A DNA stretch of 64,000 bases from Arthrobacter luteolus NBRC 107841 (GCF_001552075.1 NZ_BCQM01000005.1:248001-312000), one strand, 5' to 3'; positions 40,554 through 48,694 are shown, counted from the first letter of the stretch. Notes: generated from the letters alone by a model not told the origin. Numbers and translations are program-made.

Positions 40554-41310
40554 CGCGGAAGCAGTCCGGCACCTCTTGGCAGAATCAGGTGTGGAAGCCA
40601 CCCAGGAGCTCACCGATGCTCTTCTGCGCCTGCGGGAAACCGGAGGGGAACCGGCACCGGTGCCCTGCGCCGAACTCGAAGCCCTCTTCACCGCCGGGGT
40701 CACGCCCCTGCGGAAATCCACCCGCCGGCGGGGCTTCCTGCTCGGCGGTGCGGTGATTGCCGCGATGGCGGCGGGCACCACCGGTGTGGCCGCAACCAAC
40801 CATGACTTCTGGGTTACGGCCGAGACGTTGCACGAAGCACCTGCTCCCTTCAGCTTTCAGGAGGTTCCGGCCCCCATGCCGGAACCTCCCAATGACCCGG
40901 CAGCCGTCCCGGCCCCGGACGGGACGGCACAGCCGGAGCCCGTGGAGGAGGCCGCCGCTGATCCTGTCCCGGCCGCGCCGGCCCCTGCCGCTGAGCAAAC
41001 CGCCGCTGAGGAGACCACCGATAAAACGGAGCCCGGTTCCGGTGCGAACCGCGGCTGGTCCACCGGTGACCGCGGGGACGGACACGGCCGTGCGGAACGT
41101 CCCGGGAACCAGTGGGACGACGACGATGATGACGATGAAGACTGGCTCCGCGGCCGGCAGCACACCGGGCAGCCCGGCGGGTGGCAGCAGGACCAGGGCA
41201 AGGGCTGGTCATCCGGGGACAACAGCCGCGGCGCGTCCCACCAGACCCAGCCCGGCGGCGGCAGCCGGAACCACGGCGGAGATTCCGCCTGGGGTTCCGG
41301 CTCCCGCTAG
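40525..41310 (+). CDS. Probable membrane-anchored anti-sigma factor with Asp-rich tail
   Basis: The 261-residue protein starts inside the sigma gene. Residues 1-70 are helical and cytoplasmic, and one membrane helix follows a basic RKSTRRRGF (about residues 77-98). The outside part is long and low-complexity: Pro/Ala/Glu, then a run of acidic residues (DDDDDDDED), then Gly/Gln/Asn/Trp. No HxxxCxxC zinc anti-sigma motif is present. Role as anti-sigma is inferred from topology and overlap, not from sequence family. Confidence 0.55.
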   Translation: MNGTSSNPNDAEAVRHLLAESGVEATQELTDALLRLRETGGEPAPVPCAELEALFTAGVTPLRKSTRRRGFLLGGAVIAAMAAGTTGVAATNHDFWVTAETLHEAPAPFSFQEVPAPMPEPPNDPAAVPAPDGTAQPEPVEEAAADPVPAAPAPAAEQTAAEETTDKTEPGSGANRGWSTGDRGDGHGRAERPGNQWDDDDDDDEDWLRGRQHTGQPGGWQQDQGKGWSSGDNSRGASHQTQPGGGSRNHGGDSAWGSGSR

Positions 41311-41355
41311 GCCTTCGTTCCGGGCCTGGCCTGGTTCCGGGGCAGGGCCGGACGG

Positions 41356-41859
41356 CTACGCCGTGAGCTGGCGCTTCGAGGAAATGACCCCGGTGTTGAA
41401 GCCGGCCAGGTTCAGGCCGCCGTGGAAGCGGGCATGCTCGATCTTCACGCAGCGGTCCATCACCACGTTCATTCCGGCGGCTTCGGCATTCCGGGCCACT
41501 TCCTCATGCCAGGAGCCCAGCTGCAGCCAGAGCGTCTTCGCACCCACGGCCTTCGCCTCTTCCAGGACACTCGGCAGATCATCGTGCCGGCGGAAAACGT
41601 CCACAATGTCCGGGGTCTCCGGCAGGTCCGCCAGCGAGGCATAGACCGGCTGACCCAGGATCTCCTTAGCCACCGGGTTCACAAAGTAGACCTTGTACGG
41701 CGAGGAGGAGAGCAGATAGGTGGCAACGAAGTAGGAGGCCCGGGACGGTTTGTCCGAGGCGCCCACGATGGCGATCGACTTGGCCGAGCGGAGCAGGGCG
41801 AGGCGTTCGGGGGCGCTGGGGCCGGCCCAGCTCCGGGTCTCAGTGTTGATCTCAGACAT
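41356..41859 (-). CDS. CoA-binding domain protein (YccU-like)
   Basis: The 167-residue Rossmann protein belongs to the CoA_binding_2 family: RSAKSIAIVGASDKPSRASYFVATYL, then VYFVNPVAKEILGQPVYASLADLPETPDIVDVFRR and LWLQLGSWHEEVARNAEAAGMNVVMDRCVKIEHAR. Relatives bind CoA but have no assigned reaction. The ATG overlaps the metY stop by eight bases (ATGTCTGA), so it is the second gene of a metY operon. Similar pairing is common in actinobacteria. Confidence 0.88.
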   Translation of the reverse strand: MSEINTETRSWAGPSAPERLALLRSAKSIAIVGASDKPSRASYFVATYLLSSSPYKVYFVNPVAKEILGQPVYASLADLPETPDIVDVFRRHDDLPSVLEEAKAVGAKTLWLQLGSWHEEVARNAEAAGMNVVMDRCVKIEHARFHGGLNLAGFNTGVISSKRQLTA

Positions 41860-43267
41860 TGGCGGACTCCTCGGTTTCGACGGCGGCCGGGGCGGGCACG
41901 GTGCAGGACGCGGCAGCTGCTGCGGTCCCGGCGGCGGCAGCTGCGGCGGTCCCGGCGGCGGAAGCTGCAGTGCCGGATGCCGCGGCAGCTGCCGCGGTGA
42001 GGCCCTGGTCCAGGTCCCAGAGAATGTCCTCCAGGTCCTCCAGGCCCACGGAAATCCGCACGAGGTCCTCCGGAACGCCGGCCGCGGCCATCTGCTCGGG
42101 GGAAAGCTGCTGATGGGTGGTGGAACCGGGGTGGATCACCAGGGTGCGGGAATCCCCGATGTTCGCCAGGTGTGAGGCGAGCTGCAGCGATTCGATGAAC
42201 ACCTGTCCGGCTGCGCGGCCGCCCTTCACCCCGAAGCTGAAGACGGAGCCGGGGCCCTTGGGCAGGTACTTCTGCGCCCGCTCATGGTGCGGATGAGATT
42301 CCAGGCCGGCGTAGGACACCCAGGCGACGCGCTCGTCAGCCTCCAGCCACTCGGCCACGGCCTGGGCGTTGCGCAGGTGCTCGTCCACGCGCTGGGCCAG
42401 GGTCTCCACACCCTGCAGCAGCTGGAACGCGGACTGCGCGGAGAGCGTGGGCCCGATGTCGCGCAGCTGCTCGGAGCGCAGCTTGGTCAGGAAACCGTAC
42501 TCCCCGAAGTTCCCCCACCAGGAGATGTTGCCGTAAGAGGGCACCGGTTCGGTCATGGCCGGGAACTTGCCGTTGCCCCAGTTAAAGGTGCCGGCCTCGA
42601 CGACGACGCCGCCCAGGGTGGTGCCGTGCCCGCCAATGAACTTGGTGGCGGAATGGATCACAATGTCCGCGCCGTGCTTGAACGGCTGGACCAGGTAAGG
42701 CGTGCTCAGGGTGGCGTCGAGGATCAGCGGCACACCGGCGTCGTGCGCCACCTTGGCCAGGCCCTCGATATCGGTGACTTCACCGCTCGGGTTGGCCACG
42801 ACCTCGGCGTACACGGCCTTGGTGTTTTCCTGGATGGCTGCCGCGTAGTCCGCGGGGTCCGTGCCGGGCACGAAGGTGGTGTCGATGCCGAAGCGGCGCA
42901 GCGTGACGTCCAGCTGGGTGACCGTGCCGCCGTAAAGCTGGGACGCGGCCACGATGTGGTCCCCGGCCTGGCAGAGTGCCGCGAACGTGACGAACTCGGC
43001 AGACATGCCCGACGCCGTCGCCACCGCACCGATGCCACCCTCCAGGGAGGCGATGCGCTCCTCGAATGCGGCCACCGTGGGGTTGCCGATGCGGGAGTAG
43101 ATGTTCCCGTACTTCTGCAGCGAGAAGAGGTTGGCGGCGTCGTCGGTGTCCTTGAAGACAAAGGACGTGGTCTGGTAGATGGGAACGGCGCGCGCACCGT
43201 GGATGGCGTCGGGCGTGCCGCCCGCGTGCAGGGCGCGGGTACGGAATCCGAACTGGCGATCACTCAT
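41852..43267 (-). CDS. metY: O-acetylhomoserine sulfhydrylase with extended Ala-rich tail
   Basis: The 471-residue PLP enzyme makes homocysteine from O-acetylhomoserine and sulfide. It has TRALHAGG, YGNIYSRIGNPTVAAFEERIASLEGG, VVANPSGEVTDIEGLAKVAHDAGVPLILDATLSTP, the PLP-lysine HSATKFIGGHGTTLGGVVVE, and SLGDSRTLVIHPGSTTHQQ-like IGDSRTLVIHPGSTTHQQLS. The normal end, ISVGLEDLEDILWDLDQGL, is followed by about 45 extra residues, mostly Ala with GTA steps, encoded by a 24-bp repeat. AAGGAAGGAG lies 11 bases before the ATG. Confidence 0.92.
   Translation of the reverse strand: MSDRQFGFRTRALHAGGTPDAIHGARAVPIYQTTSFVFKDTDDAANLFSLQKYGNIYSRIGNPTVAAFEERIASLEGGIGAVATASGMSAEFVTFAALCQAGDHIVAASQLYGGTVTQLDVTLRRFGIDTTFVPGTDPADYAAAIQENTKAVYAEVVANPSGEVTDIEGLAKVAHDAGVPLILDATLSTPYLVQPFKHGADIVIHSATKFIGGHGTTLGGVVVEAGTFNWGNGKFPAMTEPVPSYGNISWWGNFGEYGFLTKLRSEQLRDIGPTLSAQSAFQLLQGVETLAQRVDEHLRNAQAVAEWLEADERVAWVSYAGLESHPHHERAQKYLPKGPGSVFSFGVKGGRAAGQVFIESLQLASHLANIGDSRTLVIHPGSTTHQQLSPEQMAAAGVPEDLVRISVGLEDLEDILWDLDQGLTAAAAAASGTAASAAGTAAAAAAGTAAAAASCTVPAPAAVETEESANV
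41913..42002. repeat. 24-bp in-frame repeat encoding metY Ala tail
   Basis: Three full units start at 41913, 41937 and 41961 and a partial one at 41985. Units one and two differ at one position (GCAGCTGC-T/G-GCGGTCCCGGCG). Each unit codes for eight residues (about AAAAxGTA), so copy-number change keeps the reading frame. Confidence 0.85.
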
Positions 43268-43294
43268 GGGACTGAGTGCTCCTTCCTTAGGGGG

Positions 43295-43310
43295 ACCGCT
43301 GCGAAGCGGT
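43295..43310. promoter_or_regulatory. Small hairpin in metY leader
   Basis: ACCGCT-GCGA-AGCGGT forms a 6-bp stem with a four-base loop, 28 bases upstream of the metY ATG in the 153-bp divergent gap. No SAM riboswitch core (GCAACC block) was found in this leader, although it is present before two other genes in the window. Confidence 0.4.
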
Positions 43311-43420
43311 AAGGCAATGGTTGCTTTATTGGGTGGTGGAAACCAACAATGTTGAGGACAGTTGCGCTGAGCGGGTTCTTACTCCGGCCGGAGCCTGAAC
43401 CCCACACACCGGGAGTGGGC

Positions 43421-43681
43421 ATGGAACAGTACGTGATCGTCGTCGAAACCGGTTACAAGCTGGCTTCCGCCAACCACAAGATCACCCCCACGGATCCCAT
43501 GGACCGGATGGACGCGCAGCGGCTGTTCCTTGAACTGATGGAGAACGGGCATCCCGACCTGCTGCCGGAGAAAAAGGACACCTCGATCCTGGAGGTCTCC
43601 CCGGTTGAGTTCATCCGGCTGCACCGCGCCATGGGCGGGGCGGTGGAACTGGACCGGGTGACGCTCGCGCGGGTGCATTAG
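43421..43681 (+). CDS. Small conserved hypothetical protein
   Basis: An 86-residue soluble protein starting MEQYVIVVETGYKLASANHK, with MDRMDAQRLFLELMENGHPDLLP and SPVEFIRLHRAMGG. No membrane segment or known motif was found. ATG 43421 has GGGAG six bases upstream. It is divergent from metY and overlaps the acs stop by four bases. Confidence 0.6.
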   Translation: MEQYVIVVETGYKLASANHKITPTDPMDRMDAQRLFLELMENGHPDLLPEKKDTSILEVSPVEFIRLHRAMGGAVELDRVTLARVH

Positions 43682-45657
43682 TCAGTGCTCCCGGAGCGCC
43701 GGGCCTCGCACGCGGCGTGAATCGCCGGAATGCACGGTTCGTTCTGCAGGCTGGTGGTGTCGCCCAGCGTGCTGCCCTCGAACAGCTGGGTCAGCAGCCG
43801 GCGCATGATCTTGCCGGACCGGGTTTTGGGCACATCGGGAACCACCACGACGGCGGCGGGCTTGGCGATCGGCCCGATTTCCTTGGCGACGTGGTTCCGC
43901 AGCTCCTTGGTCACCGCGTCCACATCCTTGGCCGCGGCCTCGGTCAGGACTACGAATGCGGCGATCGCATGCCCGGTCTTCGGATCGGCGACGGGGCAGA
44001 CCCCGGCTTCAACGACCCAGGGGTGGGAGACCAGGGCGGACTCGATTTCGATCGTGGAGAGCCGGTGGCCGGAGACGTTCAGGACGTCGTCCACCCGGCC
44101 CAGGATCCAGGTGTCGCCGTCGTCGTCGTACCGGGCGCCGTCGCCGGCCAGGAACCAGCCCTGCTTCGCGTACTGCCGCCAGTAGGAGGACAGGTAGCGC
44201 TGCGGGTCGCCCCAGCAGGTGCGGGCCATCGACGGACCGGTCCGATCCACCACGATGAAGCCCTGCACATTCGGCGGAACGTCATTGCCGTCGCCGTCGA
44301 CGATCCGGGTGGAGACGCCGGGCAGCGCGCGGGAGGCGCAGCCGGGCTTAAACGTGGTGTCGGTCTGGCGCGGGGAGAGGATGGTGGCACCGGTTTCGGA
44401 CTGCCACCAGGTGTCGATCACCGGGACCTCGCCGCGGCCGAGGTTCTGCCGCAGCCAGCGCCAGGCCTCCGGGTTCACGGCCTCGCCCACGGTGCCGAGC
44501 AGTCGGATTGAGGAGAGGTCCCAGGTATCCGGAACGCCGTCGGGGAACCAACCCATCAGGGAGCGGACCAGGGTGGGCGCGGTGTAGTAGCTGGTGACCT
44601 GGTAGCGTTCGATGATTTCGAAGTGCCGGCCTGGATGCGGGGTGTTCGGGGTGCCTTCGAAGATCACCTCGGTGACGCCGTTGGAGAGCGGTCCATAGAT
44701 TTCGTAGGTGTGCGCGGTGACCCAGGCAAGGTCCGCGGTGCACCAGTGGACGTCGTCGGCGCGGGCGGATTCGTCCGGGTTGGCGAAGAGGAATTCGTAG
44801 CTCCAGGACGCCTGGGTGAGGTAGCCGCCCATGGTGTGCACCAGGCCCTTGGGCTTTCCGGTGGTGCCGGAGGTGTACATGATGAACAGCGGGGTTTCCG
44901 CGTCGAAGGACTCCGGCTCGTGCACTTCGGAGGCCGTGTCCACGGCGTCATGCCACCAGACGTCGCGGCCCTCGGTCCAGGCGATGTCGCAGCCGGTGCG
45001 CTTGACCACCAGGACGTGCTCGATCGCGTTGGTGCCGGAGACGGCCTGGTCCGCGTTGTCCTTGACCGGAACGGCTGCCCCGCGGCGGTACTGCCCGTCG
45101 GTGGTGACCAGCAGTTTGGCCCGGGTGTCTTCCACCCGGAACTTCAGCGCTTCAGCGGAGAAGCCGCCGAACACGAGCGAGTGCACGGCCCCGATCCGGG
45201 CGCAGGCCAGGGTGATGATGATGGTCTCGGCGATGACGGGCAGGTAGATGACCACCCGGTCGCCTTTTTCGATGCCAAGCGCCAGCAGTGCGTTGGCGGC
45301 GCGGGAGACTTCCCGCTGCAGGTCCGCGTAGGTCAGTGTGCGCCGGTCGCCGGGCTCGCCCTCAAAGTGCAGGGCAGCCTTGTCCCCGCGGCCGGCGGCA
45401 ACGTGCCGGTCCACGCAGTTCACCGCGACGTTGAGCTTGCCGCCGGCGAACCACTCGATCTCCGGGACGGTGTACTCCGCGTCGGCTTCAGGAACCTCAG
45501 GCGGGCTGAGGCGCTGCGGTGGGGAGAACCGGTGCGCGGTGTGCCATGGTTCCTCCCACTGCAGCCGCCGGGCGGCTTCCTCCCAGAACGCGATCCGCTC
45601 TGCTTCGGTGCCGAACTCCGGTTCAGTGGCCGGCTGGATTGCTGTTGTTACGCCCAC
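43678..45657 (-). CDS. acs: Acetyl-CoA synthetase (AMP-forming)
   Basis: The 659-residue enzyme activates acetate to acetyl-CoA. It has NCVDRHV, the AMP-binding TPLFIMYTSGTTGKPKGLVHTMGGYL, WCTADLAWVTAHTYEIYGPL, VIDTWWQSETGATILSP (with the acetate-pocket tryptophan), and the C-terminal VDDVLNVSGHRLSTIEIE and PKTRSGKIMRR acetylatable lysine. GTG 45657 is chosen because Acs-like sequence starts there and it overlaps the permease stop by ten bases. A longer open frame upstream only reads through the permease gene. It is the last gene of the ABC operon below. Confidence 0.92.
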   Translation of the reverse strand: MGVTTAIQPATEPEFGTEAERIAFWEEAARRLQWEEPWHTAHRFSPPQRLSPPEVPEADAEYTVPEIEWFAGGKLNVAVNCVDRHVAAGRGDKAALHFEGEPGDRRTLTYADLQREVSRAANALLALGIEKGDRVVIYLPVIAETIIITLACARIGAVHSLVFGGFSAEALKFRVEDTRAKLLVTTDGQYRRGAAVPVKDNADQAVSGTNAIEHVLVVKRTGCDIAWTEGRDVWWHDAVDTASEVHEPESFDAETPLFIMYTSGTTGKPKGLVHTMGGYLTQASWSYEFLFANPDESARADDVHWCTADLAWVTAHTYEIYGPLSNGVTEVIFEGTPNTPHPGRHFEIIERYQVTSYYTAPTLVRSLMGWFPDGVPDTWDLSSIRLLGTVGEAVNPEAWRWLRQNLGRGEVPVIDTWWQSETGATILSPRQTDTTFKPGCASRALPGVSTRIVDGDGNDVPPNVQGFIVVDRTGPSMARTCWGDPQRYLSSYWRQYAKQGWFLAGDGARYDDDGDTWILGRVDDVLNVSGHRLSTIEIESALVSHPWVVEAGVCPVADPKTGHAIAAFVVLTEAAAKDVDAVTKELRNHVAKEIGPIAKPAAVVVVPDVPKTRSGKIMRRLLTQLFEGSTLGDTTSLQNEPCIPAIHAACEARRSGSTD

Positions 45658-46520
45658 TTCTTTACTGCCCACTTTTCTGCGACGCCCAGCAGGGCATCCG
45701 TTGTCTTGCCAATCACTGCCAGCAGCACGATCGCCAGGAACATGCGGTCGGTGCGGCCGTTGTTCTGCGAGTCCGTGAGCAGGAAGCCGAGCCCCATGGA
45801 GGAGGCGATCAGCTCGGCCGCCACCAGGAACAGCCAGGACTGCGCCAGCGCCAGCCGCAGGCCGGAGAACACGGCGGGTACGACGGCGGGCAGCTGCACC
45901 GTGGTGAGCAGCTTGACTCCGTTCAGGCCGAAGGCCCGCGCCGCTTCCACCAGGTTCTTGTCCACGTGGCGCAGTGCCAGGGACACGGTGGTGAAGACCG
46001 GGAAGAACGCGCCGATGGTGATCAGCGTGACCTTGGAATCCTCGCCGATGCCCATCCAGAGGATGAGCAGCGGCACCAGGGCCAGCGACGGGACGGCGCG
46101 GATGGCGCCGAACAGCGGGCCGAGCAGGACATCGGCCAGTTTGGACAGACCCAGCAGGGCGCCGAGCACCAGGCCCAGCGCGGCGCCGGCGGCGAAGCCG
46201 GTCAGCACGCGCTGGGTGGAGATGGCGATGTGCGTCCCCAGCTCCCCGCGTTCCAGCAGGTCGGTTGCGGAGCTCAGCACCGCTCCCGGCGAGGGCAGCT
46301 GCACGGCGCTGAAAACCCCCAGCGCCGAAACCAGCTGCCAGAGGGCCAGGATCAGCACGGGTACGACGAGGCCAAGGACCACCCGGACCCAACCTTTAGC
46401 CAGCGGTCCGGCGGGGCCGGCCTTGCGTTCCGGCCCGGAAGGCTTCGGGGGAAGAGCCGCCGGCGGGCCCTGGACGCCGCCGGATACGACCGATCCTACG
46501 GTGAGGTACGAATCGCTCAT
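45648..46520 (-). CDS. ABC transporter permease, sulfonate/nitrate/taurine (SsuC/TauC) type
   Basis: The 290-residue inner-membrane protein has six helices and the EAA loop VEAARAFGLNGVKLLTTVQLPAVVPAVFSGLRLAL. The sequence SSMGLGFLLTDSQNNGRTDRMF near the end is typical of SsuC-like permeases. Its ATG overlaps the SBP stop (TAATG). Together with the SBP and ATPase genes it completes a three-component importer for a sulfonate or related oxyanion. The substrate is inferred from family and from the SAM riboswitch. Confidence 0.9.
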   Translation of the reverse strand: MSDSYLTVGSVVSGGVQGPPAALPPKPSGPERKAGPAGPLAKGWVRVVLGLVVPVLILALWQLVSALGVFSAVQLPSPGAVLSSATDLLERGELGTHIAISTQRVLTGFAAGAALGLVLGALLGLSKLADVLLGPLFGAIRAVPSLALVPLLILWMGIGEDSKVTLITIGAFFPVFTTVSLALRHVDKNLVEAARAFGLNGVKLLTTVQLPAVVPAVFSGLRLALAQSWLFLVAAELIASSMGLGFLLTDSQNNGRTDRMFLAIVLLAVIGKTTDALLGVAEKWAVKKWA

Positions 46521-47566
46521 TAGGATTCCTTGATGGCTTCCGGATCGGCCTGCTTCGCGAAGGAATCGTCCAGCAGGCTGGCAATGGCGTCGTCGATCGT
46601 GGACTGCTGCGCGACGTCACCGGTCTCGACGAAGGTGGGGCCGATCTTTTCCAGGACCGAACGCTGTGCGTCGCCCGGAACGGCGTTCACGTCCAGGTTG
46701 CTGCGCTCCAGGATCACGGTCTTGGCGACCTCGAGGTCCAGGCCGGCGACGTCGGCCAGGATCTGCGCGGTTTCCTCCGGGTTTTCAGCGGCCCAGGTGC
46801 GGGCCTTTTCGTAGGCGTTCACGACAGCCTGCGCGAGTTCGGGCTTTTCCTCGAGGAAGGACTCGGTGGCGTTCAGGAAGCCGTAGGTGTTGAAGTCCAG
46901 GTTGCGGTAGACCAGTTTTGCTCCGCCCTGCTCGGCGCCTGCCATGATCGGGTCCAGTCCGGCCCACGCGTCCACGGCACCGTTTTCCAGTGCGGTCCGG
47001 CCGTCGGCGTGCTGCAGGTTCTCCACCGTCACGTCGGAAGTGCTCAGGCCCGCTTCCTCCAGGGCCTGGACCAGGAAGAAGTAGGGGTCGGTGCCCTTGG
47101 TGGCGGCGACCGACTTGCCCGCGAGGTCCGCCACCGAGGTGATGTTCGAGTCCGGGCCGACCACCAGGGCCGCCCACTCGGGCTGGGAGAAGATGCTGAT
47201 GGTCTTGATCTCCGAGCCGTTCGCACGGGCCAGCAGGGCGGCGGATCCGGCGGTGGAGCCGACGTCGATCGCTCCGGCGCGCAGCGCCTCGTTCGCCTTG
47301 TTGGAGCCGGCGGACTGCACCCAGTTCACGTCCACGCCCTGCTCGGCGAGCGTTGCCTCCAGCCAGCCCTGGTCCTTGATGACCAGGCTCAGCGGGTTGT
47401 AGGTGGCGAAGTCGATGTTCAGGGTGCCGCCGTCGGCCGCTGAATTGTCGGCACCCGCGGAGGAGTCCTCACCGGCAACGCAGCCGGTCAGGGCCAGCGA
47501 AAGTGCGGCGGCGGTGGCGGCGAGCACCGCGAGCGGACGGCGGGAGAAGCGGGAACGGCTGTTCAT
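46520..47566 (-). CDS. ABC transporter substrate-binding lipoprotein, SsuA/TauA-like
   Basis: The 348-residue lipoprotein has a basic N-terminus, a hydrophobic core and lipobox LALTGC (Cys about residue 27). A low-complexity acidic linker follows. The mature part fits the NMT1/SsuA-like fold: NIDFATYNPLSLVIKDQGWL, QSAGSNKANEALRAGAIDVGSTAGSAALLARANG, then VAATKGTDPYFFLVQALEEAG. It captures its ligand outside the membrane for the adjacent permease. AAGGA lies before ATG 47566. Confidence 0.9.
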   Translation of the reverse strand: MNSRSRFSRRPLAVLAATAAALSLALTGCVAGEDSSAGADNSAADGGTLNIDFATYNPLSLVIKDQGWLEATLAEQGVDVNWVQSAGSNKANEALRAGAIDVGSTAGSAALLARANGSEIKTISIFSQPEWAALVVGPDSNITSVADLAGKSVAATKGTDPYFFLVQALEEAGLSTSDVTVENLQHADGRTALENGAVDAWAGLDPIMAGAEQGGAKLVYRNLDFNTYGFLNATESFLEEKPELAQAVVNAYEKARTWAAENPEETAQILADVAGLDLEVAKTVILERSNLDVNAVPGDAQRSVLEKIGPTFVETGDVAQQSTIDDAIASLLDDSFAKQADPEAIKES

Positions 47567-47656
47567 GGGGATTCCTTCGGATGGAGAAATGCTGATGTGT
47601 GAGACAGGAGGATGCTGCGGGTTGGGGCTGCGTGCGGATACGGAGGACCCGCGGAA

Positions 47657-47680
47657 TCCCGCCGGTGGGTGCCGGCGGGA
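47657..47680. promoter_or_regulatory. Intra-operon hairpin between ATPase and SBP genes
   Basis: A 9-bp perfect stem (TCCCGCCGG / CCGGCGGGA) with a six-base loop lies in the 133-bp gap. There is no U-tract. It may stabilise the SBP message or act as a partial transcript end, so as to raise SBP over ATPase. Inference only. Confidence 0.45.
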
Positions 47681-47699
47681 GGGGAAACGGGGTGGTCCG

Positions 47700-48527
47700 C
47701 TAGTGGCGGTCGACGCCGAGGCTCGCCAGGAGCTCGCCGCGCATTCGCGCCAGTTCGGCCGAGGCACGGTCCCGGGGACGGGCGCCCGGAACGGTGATGG
47801 TCTGGGTGATGGTGGCGCCGGGTTTGCCCGGTTCGCGGCCGAGGACGATGATGCGGTCCGCGAGCTGCAGCGCCTCGTCGACGTCGTGGGTCACCAGCAG
47901 GACGGTGGCCGGGGCGGCGCGGTGCACGTCCAGCAGCAGGTCCTGCATCTTCAGGCGGGTCAGCGCGTCCAGGGCGCCGAACGGTTCATCCAGCAGCAGC
48001 ACCCCGGGCCTGCGGGCCAGGGCCCGTGCCAGGGAGGCGCGCTGAGCCATGCCGCCGGACACTGCGCGGGGCTGGTGCTTGGCGAAACTGTCCAGTTCCA
48101 CCAGCTTCAGCAGCTCGGCAACCTTGGCCTTGCCTTCGCTGGCGCTGGTGCCTTTGGGCAGGCCGATCGCCACGTTGGCCTGCAGGGTCTGCCAGGGCAG
48201 CAGCCGGGGCTCCTGGAACGCCACGGCACAGCGGTCATCGATGCCGCGGACGGCAGTGCCGTCGATCCGCACGCTGCCGGTCGAGGCGGCGTCGAGCCCT
48301 GCGGTGGCACGCAGCAGGGTGGACTTGCCGCAGCCGCTGGAACCGAGGATGGCGAGGACCTCGCCGGGACGGACCTCAAAGTTGACGTCCCGGAGCACCA
48401 CATGGGTTCCGGCACCGGAGCCGAAGCTGCGGCCAACGCCGTCGAAGGTTACGGACAGGGCGGTGTCTGGTGCGGTGCCCGCGGTGGCGGACACGGCATG
48501 GGACCCGGAGGAAAGTACTGCAGTCAT
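47700..48527 (-). CDS. ABC transporter ATP-binding protein, SsuB/TauB-like
   Basis: The 275-residue ATPase has Walker A ILGSSGCGKSTLLRATAGL, a Q-loop CAVAFQEPRLLPWQTL, signature VSGGMAQRASLARALA, Walker B VLLLDEPFGALDAL and H-loop VLLVTHDVDEALQLADR. The FQEPRLLPW form is typical of SsuB/TauB. It is the first gene of the operon and is directly preceded by a SAM riboswitch. ATG 48527 is used because GGAG lies eight bases upstream, inside that riboswitch. Confidence 0.92.
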   Translation of the reverse strand: MTAVLSSGSHAVSATAGTAPDTALSVTFDGVGRSFGSGAGTHVVLRDVNFEVRPGEVLAILGSSGCGKSTLLRATAGLDAASTGSVRIDGTAVRGIDDRCAVAFQEPRLLPWQTLQANVAIGLPKGTSASEGKAKVAELLKLVELDSFAKHQPRAVSGGMAQRASLARALARRPGVLLLDEPFGALDALTRLKMQDLLLDVHRAAPATVLLVTHDVDEALQLADRIIVLGREPGKPGATITQTITVPGARPRDRASAELARMRGELLASLGVDRH

Positions 48528-48535
48528 TGAACACT

Positions 48536-48694
48536 CCATCGGTCCTGGCAGTAGCACCCTACGGAAAACGTCCTGGGCCGGCTTACCGGCCTCCTGCGAC
48601 GTCCACCTCGTTATCGCCGCGCCTCAAGGAGGAAACGCGCCGACCAGGGTTGCTGCGGCTTCACTGATCCAGGTCTCTCAGCCGCTCGGGATGG
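48536..48694 (-). promoter_or_regulatory. SAM-I (S-box) riboswitch
   Basis: Reading on the minus strand: a P1 5' strand CCATC is followed by the core GAGCGGCTGAGAGACC, GTGAAGCCGCAGCAACC, an enlarged P3 arm, and GGGTGCTACTGCCAG. A P1 3' strand GATGG closes it. CGGC/GCCG forms P2. This order is the S-box core. The 3' strand of P1 (GATGGAG) includes the GGAG ribosome-binding site of the ABC ATPase gene, so SAM binding should directly block translation. The P3 arm is unusually long. Confidence 0.85.

Noticed and set aside
43268-43420. SAM riboswitch upstream of metY
   Set aside because: I looked for the GCAACC core and P1/P2 pairing and found only a 6-bp hairpin; the leader is also too short for a full aptamer.
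45658-46392. Long N-terminal extension of acs reading through the permease gene
   Set aside because: The extension is Arg/Gly-rich out-of-frame permease sequence. Acs homology begins exactly at the GTG near 45657, giving the usual length.
44623-46533. A 636-residue frame on the plus strand opposite acs and the ABC permease
   Set aside because: Its composition is that of antisense to a high-GC gene (Arg/Gly/Pro-rich, no family features), while the minus strand carries complete, well-known proteins.
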